Source: Moraxella lacunata (lineage in GTDB: Bacteria; Pseudomonadota; Gammaproteobacteria; Pseudomonadales; Moraxellaceae). Taken from it: 26,787 bases of DNA. This document shows positions 24,203 through 26,787 of this stretch, piece by piece. The stretch's first letter is position 1; every line of letters begins with the position of its first letter. Position numbers and translations under genes: made by a program. The DNA lies in contig NZ_MXAN01000050.1 of the NCBI RefSeq assembly GCF_002027545.1, positions 12,851 to 39,637 of the forward strand, in the 5' to 3' direction. The notes below the pieces were generated by a model. It did not search any database. It was not told where the DNA came from and saw only the letters and a program-made list of their open reading frames with translations.

Positions 24203-26236
24203 TTAGCCTTTACGTTTGGCGGCAAGCATTGCTTGAATGTTTGCCAAATAGTCTGTGGCAACCTTGTTCGGGTCGGCAGATTTTTGGCGTTTGGCAGGAT
24301 AATCAATATGGTCGCTTGGTAATTCGTCCAAAAAGCGTGACGGCGTGGTCTGACGATACTCTTTGCCCGCCCTGCGTTTTTGGGCGTACATCAAGGTCAG
24401 CTCATGCCTTGCCCGTGTGATACCCACATACATGAGACGGCGTTCTTCTTCGACCGTCTCCGAGACGATAGAGTTACGGTGTGGCAAGATGTCTTCTTCG
24501 ACCCCAATGATATACACAAAATCAAATTCAAGCCCCTTAGCGGCGTGCAGGGTCATGAGATTAACTTTGTTGGTATTTTCTTCTTCTTGCTGTTGTTCTA
24601 GCATGTCTAGTAGCACAAGCTTACGAATCACCGCTTCAATGCTTTTTTCATCATCATCTTCGGCACGGTCAATGAGTGCATGAATGGACGAGTACAAGGA
24701 TTCGATGTTGTCAAGGCGGTTTTTTTCTTGTTGGGGCGTTTTGCTGTCTTCTTTGATGTAGTCAATATACCCCGTCTCCATAATCATCTGACGCACCAGT
24801 GGCATGGGGTCGGGGTTATCATAAAGCTCACGGGTATAATGCTCGATGAACTCCCCAAAACTGGCAAGGGTCGCCCCTGCCTTTGCCCCCACCGCCGATT
24901 TTAGCCCTGCATGAGAGCAGGCGGACAGTAGCGATAGGCTGTGTTCTTGGGCGAACAGTCCGAGCTTTTCTAGGGTTGCCGAACCCATGCCACGCTTGGG
25001 CGTGTTGATAATCCGCAAAAATGCCGCATCATCATCAGGATTTAGAATAATCCGCAAATAACTCATGACGTCCTTAATCTCGGTGCGAGCAAAAAATGAC
25101 GTACCGCCCGAGAGCTTATACGGCACTTGCAATGAACGCAGTTCGGCTTCTAGCACCCGAGCCTGAAAGTTGGAGCGATACAGCACAGCATACTGCTCCC
25201 ATGAGTTGTTATGTCTTAGGCGGTGCGTTACTATCTCTTTTGCCACCCGTTCCGCTTCCACCCCATCATCGGGCGAGCTTAACACACGGATTAATTCACC
25301 ATGCCCTTTGTCCGACCACAGCGATTTTTCAAAAATATGCTCATTATTGGTAATCACAGCATTGGCAGACGCCAGTATGCGGTTGGTCGAGCGGTAGTTT
25401 TGTTCTAACTTGACAACGTGCAAATTGGGGAAATCCTGCTTTAATAACGCCATGTTTTCAGGCTTTGCCCCACGCCACGCATAGATAGATTGGTCATCAT
25501 CGCCCACCACCGTAAACCTTGCCCGAATACCCACCAGTAGCTTGATAAGCTCATATTGGGCGGTGTTGGTGTCTTGATACTCGTCCACGAGCAGATAGCG
25601 AATGCGGTTTTGCCATTTTTCACGCACTCGCTCATTTTCTTTTAAAATGCGAGCAGGCAGGACAATCAAATCATCAAAATCCACCGCATTATACGCTCGC
25701 AAATTCCGCTCATAGAGTCCATACAGGTGAGCAAAAATCACATCTTCGGGGTCGGTCAGTGTCCGCTCGGCATCTTCGGGGGCGACTAGGTCATTTTTCC
25801 AGTCGCTAATCATCTTAATCGCCTTACCCACCATGTCCGCACGCTCCGCCCCTGATAGGTTATCACGCACCATTAGCTCGGCAAGCAGGCGTTTGCTGTC
25901 GTCAGCGTCCATGATGCTAAAATTACCCTTTAATGGCGTGTGAATGAGTTCATACCGCAAAAACTGCAAGCCAAACTGGTGAAACGTAGACACCGTCAGC
26001 CCACGAGTTTTCTCGCTTGGCAGGAGCTTTTTGACACGCTCTTTCATCTCCCTTGCCGCCTTATTGGTAAAGGTCATTGCCGTGATACGCTCGGCAGGCG
26101 TGTTGCAGTTTTGGATAAGATGAGCGATTTTTTGGGTAATGACCGATGTCTTACCCGACCCTGCCCCTGCCAGAACGAGCAAGGGGCCTGAAACATGGGC
26201 TAGGGCTTCTTGTTGGCGGGGGTTTAGTTGGCTCAT
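24203..26236 (-). CDS. rep: ATP-dependent DNA helicase Rep
   Basis: Rep is a 3'-5' superfamily-1A helicase that clears proteins and helps restart replication forks. The 677-residue product is close to E. coli Rep (673 aa) and has all helicase motifs in order: Walker A GAGSGKT at 24-30, TFTNKAAREM (Ia), DEYQDTN (II), GDDDQSIYAWRGA (III), LEQNYRS (IV), TLHAAKGLEF (V) and EERRLMYVGITRAR (VI). The start MSQLNPRQQEAL matches Rep rather than UvrD or PcrA. A good promoter precedes it. Confidence 0.95.
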   Translation of the reverse strand: MSQLNPRQQEALAHVSGPLLVLAGAGSGKTSVITQKIAHLIQNCNTPAERITAMTFTNKAAREMKERVKKLLPSEKTRGLTVSTFHQFGLQFLRYELIHTPLKGNFSIMDADDSKRLLAELMVRDNLSGAERADMVGKAIKMISDWKNDLVAPEDAERTLTDPEDVIFAHLYGLYERNLRAYNAVDFDDLIVLPARILKENERVREKWQNRIRYLLVDEYQDTNTAQYELIKLLVGIRARFTVVGDDDQSIYAWRGAKPENMALLKQDFPNLHVVKLEQNYRSTNRILASANAVITNNEHIFEKSLWSDKGHGELIRVLSSPDDGVEAERVAKEIVTHRLRHNNSWEQYAVLYRSNFQARVLEAELRSLQVPYKLSGGTSFFARTEIKDVMSYLRIILNPDDDAAFLRIINTPKRGMGSATLEKLGLFAQEHSLSLLSACSHAGLKSAVGAKAGATLASFGEFIEHYTRELYDNPDPMPLVRQMIMETGYIDYIKEDSKTPQQEKNRLDNIESLYSSIHALIDRAEDDDEKSIEAVIRKLVLLDMLEQQQEEENTNKVNLMTLHAAKGLEFDFVYIIGVEEDILPHRNSIVSETVEEERRLMYVGITRARHELTLMYAQKRRAGKEYRQTTPSRFLDELPSDHIDYPAKRQKSADPNKVATDYLANIQAMLAAKRKG

Positions 26237-26266
26237 AATCTAAATTCTTCGGGCAAATGGTCGGAT

Positions 26267-26295
26267 ATTATAATGGATTTTGGCAAATTCGGCAA
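26267..26295 (-). promoter_or_regulatory. Sigma70 promoter for rep
   Basis: On the minus strand TTGCCG (26295-26290), a 17-bp spacer and TATAAT (26272-26267) form a strong sigma70 promoter about 31 bp before the rep start. Confidence 0.7.
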
Positions 26296-26436
26296 AAGTT
26301 TGTGGTAAATTTATCGGTAATGTGCAGTGTTGTTATGCCGTATTTTTTGGTTAAAATCTATCCATATTATAGTCAATTAACCCCAATTTACACCAATGCT
26401 AAATTTAAAATTATTTGTCGTATGGTAGTCGTATGG

Positions 26437-26497
26437 TAAGGTGCGTACCACGCACCTTTTAAATGAAAAATCTTATCGGTGCGTAATACGCACCTTA
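26437..26497. repeat. Pair of GGTGCGT palindromes in inverted arrangement
   Basis: AAGGTGCGT-ACC-ACGCACCTT (26438-26458) and GGTGCGTA-A-TACGCACC (26478-26494) are each hairpins. The outer TAAGGTGCGT and ACGCACCTTA also pair with each other, so the unit can form one long or two short stems. It lies in the 551-bp region after 26236, in which I see no gene. Confidence 0.8.
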
Positions 26498-26535
26498 CTG
26501 CCAATGGGTGTATTTTGAAGTTAAATGATTATACA

Positions 26536-26662
26536 GCTAATAAAATTGAATTTTACTACGGAAACCGTTCGCCCTAAACTTGTCGAAGGGTCGGTTTCCG
26601 TTATGGTTCGACAGGCTCACCACGAACGGGAACCGTAGTACTTTTTCATTTTGTAGAGTGTA
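26536..26662. repeat. Dispersed intergenic repeat, long form with 68-bp palindromic insert
   Basis: The ends match 7449-7507 (GCTAATAAAATTGAATTTTA at the left; CTTTTTCATTTTGTAGAGTG at the right). Between them lies an 83-bp imperfect hairpin (26556-26638) with arms sharing CTACGG, CCGTTCG and TTCGACA. Relative to the short form, the extra segment 26569-26636 is bounded by AACCGT on both sides. The TTCGACAGGCTCACCACGAA type of sequence is common in bacterial intergenic repeats. Confidence 0.8.
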
Positions 26663-26670
26663 CATAAAAA

Positions 26671-26690
26671 GGTGCGTAAACGCACGCACC
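26671..26690. repeat. Third GGTGCGT palindrome
   Basis: GGTGCGT (26671-26677) pairs with ACGCACC (26684-26690) across a 6-nt loop. It is the same motif as at 26437-26497 and directly follows the long intergenic repeat. Confidence 0.65.
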
Positions 26691-26787
26691 CAATGATTTT
26701 TATTATTTAAGACTTCAATCTCCATTTAAAATAACAACTTATTGATTATTAGGAAATTATTTTTGGATTGTAGCAACTGTATTCCAC

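Noticed and set aside
26537..26725. Minus-strand 62-codon open frame with VVSLSNHNGNRPFDKFRANG
   Set aside because: It is translated from the intergenic palindrome; such peptides recur wherever this repeat type occurs and do not represent a gene.

Overview
The window most resembles a Moraxella-type gammaproteobacterium (Moraxellaceae). This rests on moderate GC in the housekeeping genes, a divergent glnE / tusD-tusC-tusE pair, a CcoI-type copper ATPase, rep helicase, and short GGTGCGT palindromes between genes. The genus is an inference; the sequence does not prove it.

Layout. Positions 1-7400 are housekeeping: glnE (minus), then the sulfur-relay genes tusD, tusC and tusE (plus, no tusB visible), a small entericidin-like lipoprotein, and a CcoI/FixI-type P-type ATPase (minus). 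Positions 7660-18640 are an AT-rich accessory island on the plus strand: a DUF4261-like gene, a frameshifted probable immunity gene, and a very large RTX exoprotein gene. The RTX gene begins with an HNH/AHH-like nuclease domain and continues into a hydrophobic stretch, RTX calcium-binding repeats, EF-hand-like loops, HCBP-related modules and a cadherin-like domain. Positions 18800-23310 hold two large predicted lipoproteins of unknown function. Positions 23590-26240 hold a hotdog thioesterase and Rep helicase (both minus). The last 550 bp are gene-free and full of palindromic repeats.

Two observations stand out. First, a 90-bp MITE-like element is present five times, at 3923, 10387, 11439, 21363 (inverted) and 23431. 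It has about 15-bp terminal inverted repeats and usually 4-bp TAAT/TATT target duplications. Four copies are identical. Two copies interrupt the RTX gene. Second, the RTX gene carries four separate lesions: a 37-bp tandem duplication (+1), an in-frame TAA, and two element insertions (+94 bp each). Removing the duplication and the two insertions restores one frame from 9303 to 18575, broken only by that TAA, with an ancestral length of about 3015 codons. The presumed immunity gene just upstream is also off by one base, at a T8 or A7 run.

How it fits together: the island reads as a decayed or switched-off polymorphic toxin/immunity locus of RTX (type I secretion) type, with the warhead at the N-terminus. 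No type I secretion genes (ABC transporter, membrane fusion protein) are in the window. No tRNA, rRNA, CRISPR array or full-length transposase was seen.
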